Notes: a model not told the origin generated them from the sequence alone. Shown: positions 7,458 through 17,710, counted from the stretch's first letter. The stretch: 60,607 nucleotides of DNA from Chitinophaga pinensis (GCA_945892775.1 CAMDDP010000013.1:1-60607), one strand, 5' to 3'. Numbers and translations are program-made.

Positions 7458-10400
7458 TTACCTAACCATTGTAACATTACCTTGTAATTCTACCTTCTGA
7501 CCATTTGGACAAGTGCCCTCCATGTACCATACATAAACTCCAGGCATTCCAATTTTATTTCTAATGGTTCCGTCCCATCCTGTATTTAATTCAGTTGATT
7601 CAAAAACAAGTGACCCCCAACGATCAAAAATTCTGAAATAAGTAAGCGATTTCAACCCCTTACTTCTTACATAGAGCTTATCATTATTACCATCAGAATT
7701 TGGCGAAAAAGCATTTGGAACAAAAACAACATCAGCAGTACAACCCACTTTTATAACAACATCATCTGAGTCATAGCAACCAAATTCATTCATTATCCAT
7801 AAAGTATAAGTAGTTGTAACGCCTGGATGTACAATTGTTGAAATACAATCAGCACAACTAGAACCCTCAGTTGGAGTCCAACTATAAACTGTTCCAGAAC
7901 CAACGGCTGTAAGTTGCGCATCTTCACCAGAAAGAATTACTTGGTCGGCACCGGCATAAGCTTGCGGTAGGGCGTGAACCAATACCTGAACATAAGCAGT
8001 ATCAGAAAAACAAAGTCCATCAGAAATAATGACCATGTAATTTGTGTTTTGACTTACAGAACAAGTTGGATTTGGAATAGTTGGATTGTCTAATCCATTT
8101 GATGGAATCCATTGATAAACGGAACCCCCACTTGCTGAAAGTTGTGTTTGCATTCCATCGCATACATCAACTTTATCAATTGCCTGAGCACTTAATGGGT
8201 AAATGACAGTTACAATTACTGAATCACTATTAGAGCAACCAATGTTATCCTGACCATTAACGATATATGTAGCAGTTACAGTAGTAGATGTTATTGGGTT
8301 TGCAATTAAACTATTATTTAAATCTTGAGCGGGTGACCATTGGTAACTAACCCCACCTGTAGCATTTAATTGTAGTGGTGTTCCAACACATAAGAACAAA
8401 TCGTTGCCAGCATTAATATTGGGCAATGAATGAACGATAACATTTACAATATCATTTGCAGTACAGCCATTTGTGTCAGTTACTGAAACAATATAATCAA
8501 GTGTTGCGGTAGGAGAAGCAACCGGATTTGCAATAAATGAATTATCAAGTGTGTTTGCTGGTGCCCATGAGAAACTAATTCCACCTGAAGCATGCAAAGT
8601 GGCACTTTGAAATAAACATATAACAGTATCAATTCCAGCGTCAGCTATTGGAGTTGGTAGCACATTCACTACTATCGTATCGTAATCAATACACCCCCAG
8701 TTATTAATTCCCTGCACAACATAAGATATTGTAGTAATTGGAGATGCCGTTGGATTTGAAATACCAACATTGTTTAAGGCCGTAAATGGCAGCCAATTAT
8801 AGCTTGAGCCACCAGTAGCAAATAATTGTGTTGATGTGCCGTAACAAATAGAGGCATCATTACCAGCATTAATATTTGGAAGATCGTGAACTATTACAAC
8901 TACATTATCAGAAGCTGTACATCCAGTTGCGCCAGTAACTAAAACAGAATAAGTTGTTGTAGTTGTTGGATTAGCCAATGGATTTAAAATATTGTTTGCA
9001 CTCAACCCAGATGAAGGCAACCATGAATAAGTTACACCACCTGAAGATATTATTTGTGTTGAATCACCCAAACAAATCGACTGGTCGGGACCTGCATTGG
9101 CTATAGGTGGAGCAGCAACAGTTATAGTTTGAACCAATGAATCAATACAACCAAAAGAAGTAGTTATTTTTAGTATAACATTATAAATTCCAGCGTTATT
9201 AAATGTGTGTGAAGCATTAGCTGTTGATGCTGAATTTAAAGCGCCACTTGCCACATCATTAAAATTCCACAGGTAACTTATTAATGGATCAGTTGAAGTT
9301 GAATTAGATGTGAAAGTTATTATTCCACCTGGGCAAATTGGATTTGCACTGATTAAAAATTGCGCATCAGGTAACTGATGAACAATTACCGTATCAGTAA
9401 TTATTGATTCACACAGTATAGCATCTTTTGCAATTAGGGTAACAATATATGTTCCTGGAGCATTAAATACATGAGTTGGGTTTTGCTGAGTTGAAGTATT
9501 TAACACCCCACTCGAAAGATCACCAAAATTCCACGCCCATGATGTTACTGTAATTAAAGATGAGGAAGTGTCGGTAAAACTTATGGCACCACTATTACAC
9601 AAATCATTTGCGGACAAAGTAAATCCCGCTATTACTTGAGAAACTATTATAGTATCAAGTGGCAAAGTGTAAATACAACCTATTCCATCATTTAAAATTA
9701 CTGCCGGATAAAAAATACCCGGAGTGGTATAGACATAACAAATAGAATCTGTATTCGATAAATCAACGGTTCCATTTCCAAAATTCCAGATATAATTAAT
9801 AGTGTTTAATGAAGAAGAAGAGAAGCAAACATTTAATGGAGAACAACCCATTAAAGGTGTAACAAGAACATTTGCTAATGGACCTATTACATTTATATAA
9901 TCTGGAAAATTTACTACTGAAACACATCCATTAGATGTAGTCATTGTAAGAGTAACATCAAAATGACCCGCTGTTGTATAAATATGAAATGCATTGAAAG
10001 AAGTGGATGATGAACCATCACCAAAATTCCAAAGGAATTGTGTGTTTGCATCATAACCTGTTGAAAGGTTTGAAAAATTTACTTGCAAAGGAGGACAAAC
10101 AGTAAAAGTGCTATCTCCAACAAAATTTGTATTGGGAGTTGTAACATGAATATATAAAGGAAGTGTTAAAGTATCGGTACAACCCCACCAATCTTGGGCA
10201 ATCAATGTCACATCAAAAAAACCGGTGTCAGTGAATGTATAACATGGTACAGGTACACCACTTGTTCCTACCCCATCTCCAAAATTCCAACTGTATTGAA
10301 TTGACCCCACAACATCAGTTGTATTATTAATAAAGCAAATTGGTGTACCTAAACAAACCGTAGAATCATTTGCTTCAAAATCAATTTCAGGATGCCCAAC

Positions 10401-13058
10401 AGTTATAAAATTAGAATTTGTAGTTTTAAAATTTACGCACCCATGATTATCAGTAACGGCTAATGTGACAGAATGCATTCCACCATTTACATAGATATGT
10501 GTAGGATTTTGTAAGGCCGAAAAATTTAAAGCACCACTTCCAGGGTCACCAAAATCCCAACTCCAACCAGTAATTACACTTGTTGCTGAGGTAGAAAGAT
10601 CGGTAAACTGAACAAATAATGGGGCGCATCCAGTATTGTTGTTTACTGAAAAGTTTGCAATAGAACCATACACTGTTAAATAATTGGGTTTAACAATTGT
10701 GTCCTTACAACCATTTACATCTGTAGCAATTAATTGGGCACTATAAACACCAGGAATTTGTAGCGTTGGGCAGGGGTTAGCAGCAGTTCCATAAAAATAG
10801 GAAACATTATTAGCGATGTTCCATATTTTCCATGCATAAGTACTAGCATCAACACTTAAATTATTTATACAAAAATTAAATGGCGCACAACCTGTTAAAG
10901 GTGTTATAACAAAATCGGCCTGAACATTTTTAATTTGAATTGTTTGACTACTTGTATGTGAACAACCTGAAGCATTATTTGTAACAGTTAATGTTGCAAT
11001 GTAAGTTCCAGTTGTATTAAAATGAACTGATACGAATGGAAGTGTAGATGTACTTGGTGTACCACCTACAATATTCCACAAATAAGTATCAGCACCAATT
11101 GAATTTTCACCATGCAGAACAATGTCAAATTTATTTACGCAACTTTTAACAAGATTTATTACTGCAAGTGGGGGATTAATATGTATATAATCTGGGAAAA
11201 TGATAGTATCGCAACAACCATTATTACAAGCAATAAGCGCTACATCAAAATATCCTGTGTCATTATAAGTATAGGTAGGACTATATAAGCTTGACATTGT
11301 TGTAAAAGGTGGGCCACCATTAAAATCCCACATGTAATTTGTTGTTGGGAATATTCCTGTTGAAAGATTTGTAAATAAAATAGGTACACCAATACAAGTA
11401 TTCAGTGGATTAGCTGAAAAATTTACACTAGGTTGTGTTCCTGCACATATGTAATTTAATAATTTTAAAGTGTCCTTACAACCAAGAGCGTTTGTAATGA
11501 TTAATCGTATATTAAAACACCCACTTGAATTAAATGTATGTGATGGATTTTGTAATGTTGAATGGATAGAGCTTGGATTTCCTGAATCACCAAAATTCCA
11601 TTCCCACATTATTGGATTCCCAAAACTTCCTGAACTATTAAAGGTTACATCAAATGGGATACATCCTTTAATACTACTTGCAACAAAATTTGCAATAGGA
11701 CAATTAAGTTGCACTAAACTATCCATAGTTAAAGTATCAGAACACCCTTGAGGTGATGTGACAATAAGACTAGCACTATATACTCCACACTGAGTGTAAT
11801 CTACAGAAGGAGGATTTTGAGATGTTGAACTTGACGGTGTGCCGCCAGGAAATAGCCATTGATAAGTTAGGGCACCTGTTCCACTTGATAAATTTGTAAA
11901 CACAACATTATTAAGTGGTGGAGCACAAATATTTTGTAGGCCACTTACTGAAAAATCAACTAATGGTGTTTCTCCTACAACTACTGTAGTACATTTCGTT
12001 GCAATACAATTACCGGGGAAAGTTAACTGAACACAAACCTGGTAAGATCCAGGAGAGTTAAAAGTTATTAAGTTATCAGAATAATTTGGTGTGGCAGAAA
12101 TTCCACCAATAGCTGTCCATTGAACTAATAGTGCCTGAGAATTCGGAGAAACAGCACAGTAAACTGAAAGTGGAGCACAACCATTTAAATAATCAATGCT
12201 AAAATTTGCAGCATTTGCTCCAATTATAACATAGTTATATTTCTTAATTGTATCAGCACAACCATTGGGTCCAGTTACTATTAACTGTGAATAATAGGCT
12301 CCAGGGGTAGAATAAATAATTGATGGATTTTGACTATTTGAAATTGATGGCGTTCCACCTTGAAAAAGCCATTGATAAGTATAAGGCCCGGAAGAACCTG
12401 GATATACTGATGTGTAAGTAACAGAAATTGGAGCCGCGCATGCTACTGAAGGAGTTGATGTAAAATCAGCAATTGGAGGGATATCAGGACAAATAGCATT
12501 AATTACTGTTGTATCAGAAACACAACCATTTATATCGGTAATAACTAATGTTACGGTTTTACATCCTGGATTTGTATAAGTATGGGCCGGAGCACTTCCA
12601 CTACCACCCACACCATCTCCAAAATCCCAAACATAATTTGTAATAGCACCGCCACCTAAAATTGAATTACTATTAAATGCCACCCCTACTGGTGCGCAAC
12701 CTATATTTCCTGGAAAAGTGAAACTTGCTTGTGGTTTACAATGAATTACTACTTGATTAACAATAGTACTTTGCTGACCATTGCCGTTTGTAACTGTAAG
12801 TGAAACATTATAAATACCACATACCAAATAAGTAGTGCTTGGATGTTGTATTGTACTGCTTACGCCTGGATTTACTCCAAAATTCCATTGGTATGTTAAA
12901 GGTGGAACTCCTGTTGAAGTATTTAGGAAAGTTACTAATGCCGGTGCACAATTCGGATTAGAATAATTAATGTTGAAATTAGCAATTACTTGGGCCTGGG
13001 TTAAAGATGAAACAAGTAATAATGCTATGAGTGCTAGGTTGTAGAGTACCTTTCTCAT
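7458..13058 (-). CDS. Giant PKD-repeat surface adhesin with type B T9SS sorting domain
   Basis: An 1866-residue secreted protein. Its signal peptide is MRKVLYNLALIALLLVSSLTQAQ. By eye there are about 15 PKD-type domains (roughly 24-1290), recognised by NFGDG or DFGD turns followed by HTY/HTF and GxYxVxLxV. Next are about six Ig-like repeats of around 80 residues starting A.AG.D..IC with W.P..GL. The last ~90 residues (VFVPNAFSPNSDGNND, FRIFDRWGSLVFES, GWDGT) form the gliding-motility-associated type B sorting domain (TIGR04131). This layout resembles SprB-like adhesins and other cell-surface filaments. Each PKD unit has a conserved Cys pair that may form disulfides outside the cell. It is followed by its PorP/SprF partner. 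Adhesion or gliding is the inferred role. Confidence 0.93.
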   Translation of the reverse strand: MRKVLYNLALIALLLVSSLTQAQVIANFNINYSNPNCAPALVTFLNTSTGVPPLTYQWNFGVNPGVSSTIQHPSTTYLVCGIYNVSLTVTNGNGQQSTIVNQVVIHCKPQASFTFPGNIGCAPVGVAFNSNSILGGGAITNYVWDFGDGVGGSGSAPAHTYTNPGCKTVTLVITDINGCVSDTTVINAICPDIPPIADFTSTPSVACAAPISVTYTSVYPGSSGPYTYQWLFQGGTPSISNSQNPSIIYSTPGAYYSQLIVTGPNGCADTIKKYNYVIIGANAANFSIDYLNGCAPLSVYCAVSPNSQALLVQWTAIGGISATPNYSDNLITFNSPGSYQVCVQLTFPGNCIATKCTTVVVGETPLVDFSVSGLQNICAPPLNNVVFTNLSSGTGALTYQWLFPGGTPSSSTSQNPPSVDYTQCGVYSASLIVTSPQGCSDTLTMDSLVQLNCPIANFVASSIKGCIPFDVTFNSSGSFGNPIMWEWNFGDSGNPSSIHSTLQNPSHTFNSSGCFNIRLIITNALGCKDTLKLLNYICAGTQPSVNFSANPLNTCIGVPILFTNLSTGIFPTTNYMWDFNGGPPFTTMSSLYSPTYTYNDTGYFDVALIACNNGCCDTIIFPDYIHINPPLAVINLVKSCVNKFDIVLHGENSIGADTYLWNIVGGTPSTSTLPFVSVHFNTTGTYIATLTVTNNASGCSHTSSQTIQIKNVQADFVITPLTGCAPFNFCINNLSVDASTYAWKIWNIANNVSYFYGTAANPCPTLQIPGVYSAQLIATDVNGCKDTIVKPNYLTVYGSIANFSVNNNTGCAPLFVQFTDLSTSATSVITGWSWDFGDPGSGALNFSALQNPTHIYVNGGMHSVTLAVTDNHGCVNFKTTNSNFITVGHPEIDFEANDSTVCLGTPICFINNTTDVVGSIQYSWNFGDGVGTSGVPVPCYTFTDTGFFDVTLIAQDWWGCTDTLTLPLYIHVTTPNTNFVGDSTFTVCPPLQVNFSNLSTGYDANTQFLWNFGDGSSSTSFNAFHIYTTAGHFDVTLTMTTSNGCVSVVNFPDYINVIGPLANVLVTPLMGCSPLNVCFSSSSLNTINYIWNFGNGTVDLSNTDSICYVYTTPGIFYPAVILNDGIGCIYTLPLDTIIVSQVIAGFTLSANDLCNSGAISFTDTSSSLITVTSWAWNFGDLSSGVLNTSTQQNPTHVFNAPGTYIVTLIAKDAILCESIITDTVIVHQLPDAQFLISANPICPGGIITFTSNSTSTDPLISYLWNFNDVASGALNSASTANASHTFNNAGIYNVILKITTSFGCIDSLVQTITVAAPPIANAGPDQSICLGDSTQIISSGGVTYSWLPSSGLSANNILNPLANPTTTTTYSVLVTGATGCTASDNVVVIVHDLPNINAGNDASICYGTSTQLFATGGSSYNWLPFTALNNVGISNPTASPITTISYVVQGINNWGCIDYDTIVVNVLPTPIADAGIDTVICLFQSATLHASGGISFSWAPANTLDNSFIANPVASPTATLDYIVSVTDTNGCTANDIVNVIVHSLPNINAGNDLFLCVGTPLQLNATGGVSYQWSPAQDLNNSLIANPITSTTVTATYIVNGQDNIGCSNSDSVIVTVIYPLSAQAIDKVDVCDGMQTQLSASGGSVYQWIPSNGLDNPTIPNPTCSVSQNTNYMVIISDGLCFSDTAYVQVLVHALPQAYAGADQVILSGEDAQLTAVGSGTVYSWTPTEGSSCADCISTIVHPGVTTTYTLWIMNEFGCYDSDDVVIKVGCTADVVFVPNAFSPNSDGNNDKLYVRSKGLKSLTYFRIFDRWGSLVFESTELNTGWDGTIRNKIGMPGVYVWYMEGTCPNGQKVELQGNVTMVR

Positions 13059-13353
13059 GATTTGGGTGTTTTAATTGCCCCCCTTTACATACCCAATTCT
13101 AAAAAGTTGCTTTTTTTTGAAAAAACTTTATCCACATCCTTTTATATAACAATTATAAATAAATTAAATGTAGAAATAGTGGCATGTAAAACTTTTTTAT
13201 TCTTAATATTTTTAAAAAAAAGCCTGTTTCGTCCTAAAAAATTGAATCATAATGATTCAATTAAATTTTAAAAAAAGTGGAAATCAATTCAGTTTTCTTT
13301 TTTCTTTTAAGAAAATTATTTTTGTGTTAGAAATTAATCTCTATTAAATCAGA
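13059..13353. promoter_or_regulatory. Divergent promoter region, adhesin gene / acyl-CoA carboxylase gene
   Basis: These 295 bases separate the adhesin (minus) from the carboxylase (plus) and must hold both promoters. TATTTTTG at 13317-13324 matches TAnnTTTG on the plus strand, about 30 bases before the carboxylase ATG, but no TTG is seen at the -33 spacing. On the minus strand only a one-mismatch site (TATAATTG) is seen. Confidence 0.45.
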
Positions 13354-14976
13354 ATGAAAAAGGAAACTGAAAAATCAGGCATTCATATTTTAATAAATAA
13401 ACTCAACGAGAATATTAATAAAATAAAATTAGGTGGTGGTCAAAAGGCGATTGATAAACAGCATGAAAAAGGAAAATTAGCCGTTAGAGAAAGATTAAAT
13501 TATTTATTCGACAAAAATAGTCCTCGGTTTGAGATGGGAGCACTTGCCGGATATGAAATGTATGCTGAATATGGAGGCTGTCCAGCAGCAGGGGTTGTAA
13601 TTGAAATTGGTTATGTAAGTGGACGACAATGTATAGTTGTGGCAAATGATGCGACAGTAAAAGCGGGAGCATGGTTTCCAATTACTGGCAAGAAAAATTT
13701 AAGGGCACAGGAAATTTCTATGGAAAATCGACTGCCTATTATTTATTTGGTTGATAGTGCAGGTGTTTTTCTTCCATTACAAGATGAAATTTTTCCTGAC
13801 AAAGAACACTTCGGCAGAATTTTCAGGAACAACGCACAAATGAGTTCAATGGGTATTACCCAAATTGCTGCTATCATGGGAAGCTGTGTGGCTGGTGGTG
13901 CTTATCTTCCAATAATGAGTGATGAAGCCATGATTGTAGATAAAACCGGAAGTATATTTCTTGCTGGTCCCTACTTGGTAAAAGCTGCTATAGGTGAAGA
14001 TGCTGATCAGGAAACTTTAGGTGGCGCAACCACACATTGTGAAATTAGTGGAGTCACTGATTATAAATGTAAGGACGATAAAGATTGTCTTGACAGAATA
14101 AAAAGTATTGTTGGCAAAATTGGTGATTACGACAAAGCAGGTTTCGATAGAGTTAAGCCATTGTCACCAGCAGTTGACGAAAATGAATTATTAAACATTA
14201 TGCCAGATGATGGAACTCGTGCATATGATATGTACGAGGTAATTAAATGCCTGGTTGATGAATCAAAGTTTGATGAGTACAAGGATGCCTATGGAAAAAG
14301 TATTATTACTTGTTATGCTCGCATTGATGGGTGGAGCGTTGGAATAGTGGCTAATCAACGCAAGGTAGTAAAAAGCAAAAAAGGTGAAATGCAATTTGGC
14401 GGTGTTATATATAGCGACTCAGCCGATAAAGCCACTCGCTTTATTATGAATTGTAATCAGAAAAAAATTCCATTGGTGTTTCTTCAAGATGTGACTGGAT
14501 TTATGGTTGGTTCAAGAAGCGAACATGGGGGTATTATAAAAGATGGGGCAAAAATGGTGAACGCAGTAGCAAATAGCGTGGTACCAAAAATCACAATCAT
14601 AGTTGGCAATAGTTATGGTGCAGGTAACTACGCCATGTGTGGTAAAGCTTATGACCCGCGTATAATTGTTGGATGGCCCACGGCTAAAATTGCAGTGATG
14701 GGTGGTGATCAAGCAGCAAAAACATTATTACAAATACAAGTAGCATCCTTAAAATCTAAGGGAGAAAATATTACGCCAGAAAATGAAAAGATATTACTCG
14801 ATGAAATCATTAAGCGATATCAAAAACAAACCACTCCATATTATGCTGCTGCTCGATTGTGGATAGATGCTATTATAAATCCTATAGATACCCGTAAAGT
14901 TGTTTCCATGGCTATTGAAGCGGCCAACCACTCCCCTATTACAAAACAGTTTAACCCTGGAATATTACAAACTTAA
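13354..14976 (+). CDS. Acyl-CoA carboxylase, carboxyltransferase (beta) subunit
   Basis: A 540-residue biotin-dependent carboxyltransferase that moves CO2 from carboxybiotin to an acyl-CoA. The N-terminal half has KLAVRERLNYLFD and IAAIMGSCVAGGAYLPIMSDEA, and the C-terminal half has DVTGFMVG then GNSYGAGNYAMCGKAYDPR, the two halves of the crotonase-like active site with their oxyanion holes. The wording around GSCVAGGAYLP and DADQETLGGATTHCEISGVTDY is most like methylcrotonyl-CoA carboxylase beta subunits (leucine breakdown), though related propionyl-CoA enzymes are close. No biotin carboxylase subunit is in the window, so the alpha subunit must be encoded elsewhere. Confidence 0.9.
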   Translation: MKKETEKSGIHILINKLNENINKIKLGGGQKAIDKQHEKGKLAVRERLNYLFDKNSPRFEMGALAGYEMYAEYGGCPAAGVVIEIGYVSGRQCIVVANDATVKAGAWFPITGKKNLRAQEISMENRLPIIYLVDSAGVFLPLQDEIFPDKEHFGRIFRNNAQMSSMGITQIAAIMGSCVAGGAYLPIMSDEAMIVDKTGSIFLAGPYLVKAAIGEDADQETLGGATTHCEISGVTDYKCKDDKDCLDRIKSIVGKIGDYDKAGFDRVKPLSPAVDENELLNIMPDDGTRAYDMYEVIKCLVDESKFDEYKDAYGKSIITCYARIDGWSVGIVANQRKVVKSKKGEMQFGGVIYSDSADKATRFIMNCNQKKIPLVFLQDVTGFMVGSRSEHGGIIKDGAKMVNAVANSVVPKITIIVGNSYGAGNYAMCGKAYDPRIIVGWPTAKIAVMGGDQAAKTLLQIQVASLKSKGENITPENEKILLDEIIKRYQKQTTPYYAAARLWIDAIINPIDTRKVVSMAIEAANHSPITKQFNPGILQT

Positions 14977-15087
14977 TATTTTATACCGTTGAAGTTAATG
15001 GTGAATAATACTTTTTTTATAAAATCGACTTTAAAACCTAACATTGATTCTAAGGGAACAATTTTAAAATGAGGAATTAGAAATCAA

Positions 15088-16311
15088 TCAATTATTTTTC
15101 TTTTCAAACTCTTTCCAAAAACCTGGGAAAGATTTCTCAACCACTTTTTCAAAATCAAAAGTTATAGAAGAAAAAAAAACGCTCAATGGAGCAAAACTCA
15201 TTGCTATTCTATGATCATTAAAAGTTTTAATTTTTAGATCTTTAAAATCTCTTTGAATACCTTTTCTATTAATGGAGAAAGTATTAGCTGTTTCTATCAC
15301 CTTACATTTTAATTGTTGAAGCAACTTGGTGTATACTTTAGCTCGTTCACTTTCTTTTGAGTTTAGATGACAAGTGTTTTTAAATAGTGCTTTGCATCCT
15401 TTTGCTGCAACTGTTACAACTAATGCTGGAAATAAATCAGGACAATCTTTTATATCAAATATTAAAGAGTTGTTCTTCATATTCTTTATTGCATTGTCAG
15501 ATGGATTTTCACTTTCAATTAATACACCGTTCTTTTTAAACAAACTTTTAACACCGAAAGCCTCATACAATTCAGCCACTACCCTATCGCCTTGCAATGA
15601 ATGATCTACTAAACCTTTTAATAAAATTCGACTACCAGGTTTCAATGCAACCAATTCATAAAAATAAGATGCTGCACTCCAGTCAGTTTCAATGGAAATA
15701 TTTTTAGCTTGATATTTTCCAGGTGCAACTGAAATTGTTTTCCCATTCATACTTACCCTCACCCCGAATTCACGCATCAATTCCATCGTCATATCAATAT
15801 ATGAACTACTGACTATTTTTCCTTTCAATGTTAATTGTAATCCGTTTTTGAAAGATGGGGCAACTAACAAAAGAGCAGATACAAACTGAGAACTTTCACT
15901 TGCAATTATTTCCAATCTACCTCCATCAATTTTTTTTCCTTTAATAATCCATAATCCCCCCCCCCTTTCAATATTAGCACCCAGTTTTCTTAAGGCTACA
16001 ACCAAAGAATCAATTGGACGGGACATTAAATCTTTACTCCCAAAAAGTTTCCAATCTCCTTCTAAACTGCATAAATAAGCCATAAGAAAACGAAGAGTTG
16101 TTCCTCCATCACGAGCATCAATAATGTTAGTTTTAAAACATAATGCTTTTTTTAAATACTTTGTGTCATTAGATTTTGATAGATTCCTTATATTAATTTT
16201 ATTAGCACATAATGATTGAATAATTAAGATGCGATTACTAATACTCTTAGATGACGGAAGATTTATCCACTTAACAATTGGATGTTTAATATGCTTAATA
16301 GTATATGGCAT
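15088..16311 (-). CDS. aroA: 3-phosphoshikimate 1-carboxyvinyltransferase (EPSP synthase)
   Basis: Joins shikimate-3-phosphate and phosphoenolpyruvate in the sixth step of aromatic amino acid synthesis. Seen: LPSSKSISNRILIIQSL (substrate loop with the catalytic Lys), RDGGTTLRFLMA in place of the common GNAGTTMRFL, SRPIDSLVVALRKLGA, ESSQFVSALLL, DWSAASYFYELVAL, and FNDHRIAMSFA near the end. At 407 residues it is slightly shorter than E. coli AroA (427). Its ATG overlaps the stop codon of aroB by one base (TAATG), so translation is probably coupled. A run of ten G in the coding strand encodes the Arg-Gly-Gly-Gly of ERGGGLW, an odd stretch in an AT-rich gene. Confidence 0.93.
   Translation of the reverse strand: MPYTIKHIKHPIVKWINLPSSKSISNRILIIQSLCANKINIRNLSKSNDTKYLKKALCFKTNIIDARDGGTTLRFLMAYLCSLEGDWKLFGSKDLMSRPIDSLVVALRKLGANIERGGGLWIIKGKKIDGGRLEIIASESSQFVSALLLVAPSFKNGLQLTLKGKIVSSSYIDMTMELMREFGVRVSMNGKTISVAPGKYQAKNISIETDWSAASYFYELVALKPGSRILLKGLVDHSLQGDRVVAELYEAFGVKSLFKKNGVLIESENPSDNAIKNMKNNSLIFDIKDCPDLFPALVVTVAAKGCKALFKNTCHLNSKESERAKVYTKLLQQLKCKVIETANTFSINRKGIQRDFKDLKIKTFNDHRIAMSFAPLSVFFSSITFDFEKVVEKSFPGFWKEFEKKNN
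15956..15965 (-). repeat. G10 homopolymer inside aroA
   Basis: The plus strand has ten consecutive C. On the coding strand this is a G10 tract spanning the codons AGG GGG GGG GGA. Long G runs are prone to replication slippage, and a change of one base here would knock out the enzyme. Confidence 0.9.
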
Positions 16312-17372
16312 TACAGCTGTAGATAGTAATTTAAACTTTCTCTTATCAAATCCATTTTAACTTCTTTTTCCCAAGAAGGTTCGCCAATTTTTTTTAGCAA
16401 TACAGGTTTAAACTTTTCTTTTACATTTTTTTTATCATATAATATAAATGAAAGCACTTCTGCTATATCGTTTGAATTAAATTCAACTCTTGGAAAATTA
16501 TTTATCAAAAAATTTAACTGTTCAATAAAAATATTTTCAGCGGACTTGTACACCATTAACGATAAATACAATTCGCAAATCATTCCGGCAGCAATGGCAA
16601 TTCCATGTGGTACAGGTCTTTTCTTTAGCAAACAGAAACTTTCCAATGCATGACCAATAGTATGCCCAAAGTTTAATTGCTTTCGATTGCCATCATCAAA
16701 TAAATCCTTATCAGTTATTTTTAATTTAAACAATACTGCTGCAGTAATCAATTCTGCGTTTGAATTGGTCTTGTTAAAAGTTGCAATAAATTTTTTCCAA
16801 TCGCTCATGCCACTAAGCATAGCTTGTTTAGCCATCTCAGCATAAGCACTTAGTAAATGTTCATTTGGTAAAGTTTTTAGCCATTCAGTCAAAATGAAAA
16901 CTGCCTTTGGTTGCGTAAATGTTCCCAATTGATTTTTATGGTTCATAAAATCAACTCCTGTTTTTCCTCCTATTGAAGCATCAACCATTGAAAGCAAAGT
17001 GGTCGGCACATTTATAAAATCAATTCCCCTTTTAAATACGGATGCTGTAAAGCCTCCAAGATCGGTAATTACACCGCCACCTAAATTTATTAATACTGAT
17101 TTTCGATCGGCAATCGGTAACAGCTGTAGCAATATTTTCTCAGAAGATGCTAATGTTTTATTTTCTTCTCCTGCTTGAATAGATATAAAATGACAACCTT
17201 TTAATTTAATGAATTGAATAAACTTAGGTAAACAAAATCGTTCAGTATTTGAATCAATGAGAATAATAAAGGAAGAATAATTCTCTCTTTTTAAAAATCG
17301 TCTCAACAATTTTAAATCATCAACAATAACAACCGGATGATATTTTCCGTTAATAACTACCAATCTGTTCAT
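16311..17372 (-). CDS. aroB: 3-dehydroquinate synthase
   Basis: Converts the seven-carbon DAHP to 3-dehydroquinate in the second step of the shikimate pathway, using NAD and a divalent metal. Motifs seen: QAGEENKTL, the glycine-rich NAD loop NLGGGVITDLGGF, VPTTLLSMVDASIGGKTGVD, the metal-binding NFGHTIGHALE, and VPHGIAIAAGM. Its 353 residues match the normal length. The first 23 bases overlap the end of the ABM-domain gene and the last base overlaps aroA, so the three genes form a tight cluster that puts two shikimate steps together. Confidence 0.95.
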   Translation of the reverse strand: MNRLVVINGKYHPVVIVDDLKLLRRFLKRENYSSFIILIDSNTERFCLPKFIQFIKLKGCHFISIQAGEENKTLASSEKILLQLLPIADRKSVLINLGGGVITDLGGFTASVFKRGIDFINVPTTLLSMVDASIGGKTGVDFMNHKNQLGTFTQPKAVFILTEWLKTLPNEHLLSAYAEMAKQAMLSGMSDWKKFIATFNKTNSNAELITAAVLFKLKITDKDLFDDGNRKQLNFGHTIGHALESFCLLKKRPVPHGIAIAAGMICELYLSLMVYKSAENIFIEQLNFLINNFPRVEFNSNDIAEVLSFILYDKKNVKEKFKPVLLKKIGEPSWEKEVKMDLIRESLNYYLQL

Positions 17373-17670
17373 ATGATTTTACTCGCTCTAAAGATTCTAA
17401 ACTCCAGGCTTCAGCAGGAGCTGAAAAATATTGACGAATTTCAATCCATGTAGTTCGGAATAAATCTGAGAAACGATACTTATTCAAGGATTGCTCATCA
17501 CGCCAAATACTATAGGTAAAAATCACATCACTTGAACCCGCTTCATTCAGTAATTCGAGGTGCATACATCCTTCAAATCCTGAAATATTCCCCTTGATTC
17601 TAGAAAATAATGCTCGAAACTCATGAACATATTCTGGCTTAAATTCCATTTTTACAATTCTTATTATCAT
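17350..17670 (-). CDS. ABM-fold (antibiotic biosynthesis monooxygenase-like) small protein
   Basis: A 106-residue ferredoxin-like (dimeric alpha-beta barrel) protein of the ABM/YgiN type: MIIRIVKMEFKPE, then FRALFSRIKGNISGFEGCMHLELL and SIWRDEQSLNKYRFSDLFR. Members include cofactor-free monooxygenases and heme- or quinone-related enzymes, but many have no known role. Its stop lies 23 bases inside aroB, so the two are probably translated together. No catalytic claim is made. Confidence 0.8.
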   Translation of the reverse strand: MIIRIVKMEFKPEYVHEFRALFSRIKGNISGFEGCMHLELLNEAGSSDVIFTYSIWRDEQSLNKYRFSDLFRTTWIEIRQYFSAPAEAWSLESLERVKSYEQIGSY

Positions 17671-17710
17671 TTTTTATTATTGTGAAAATTAGTTGTTGAA
17701 TCTTTTAAAG

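Noticed and set aside
13062-13271. 69-codon frame in the adhesin-carboxylase gap
   Set aside because: Its composition is typical of A/T-rich non-coding DNA, it shows no family motif, and it would fill a region that must hold two promoters.
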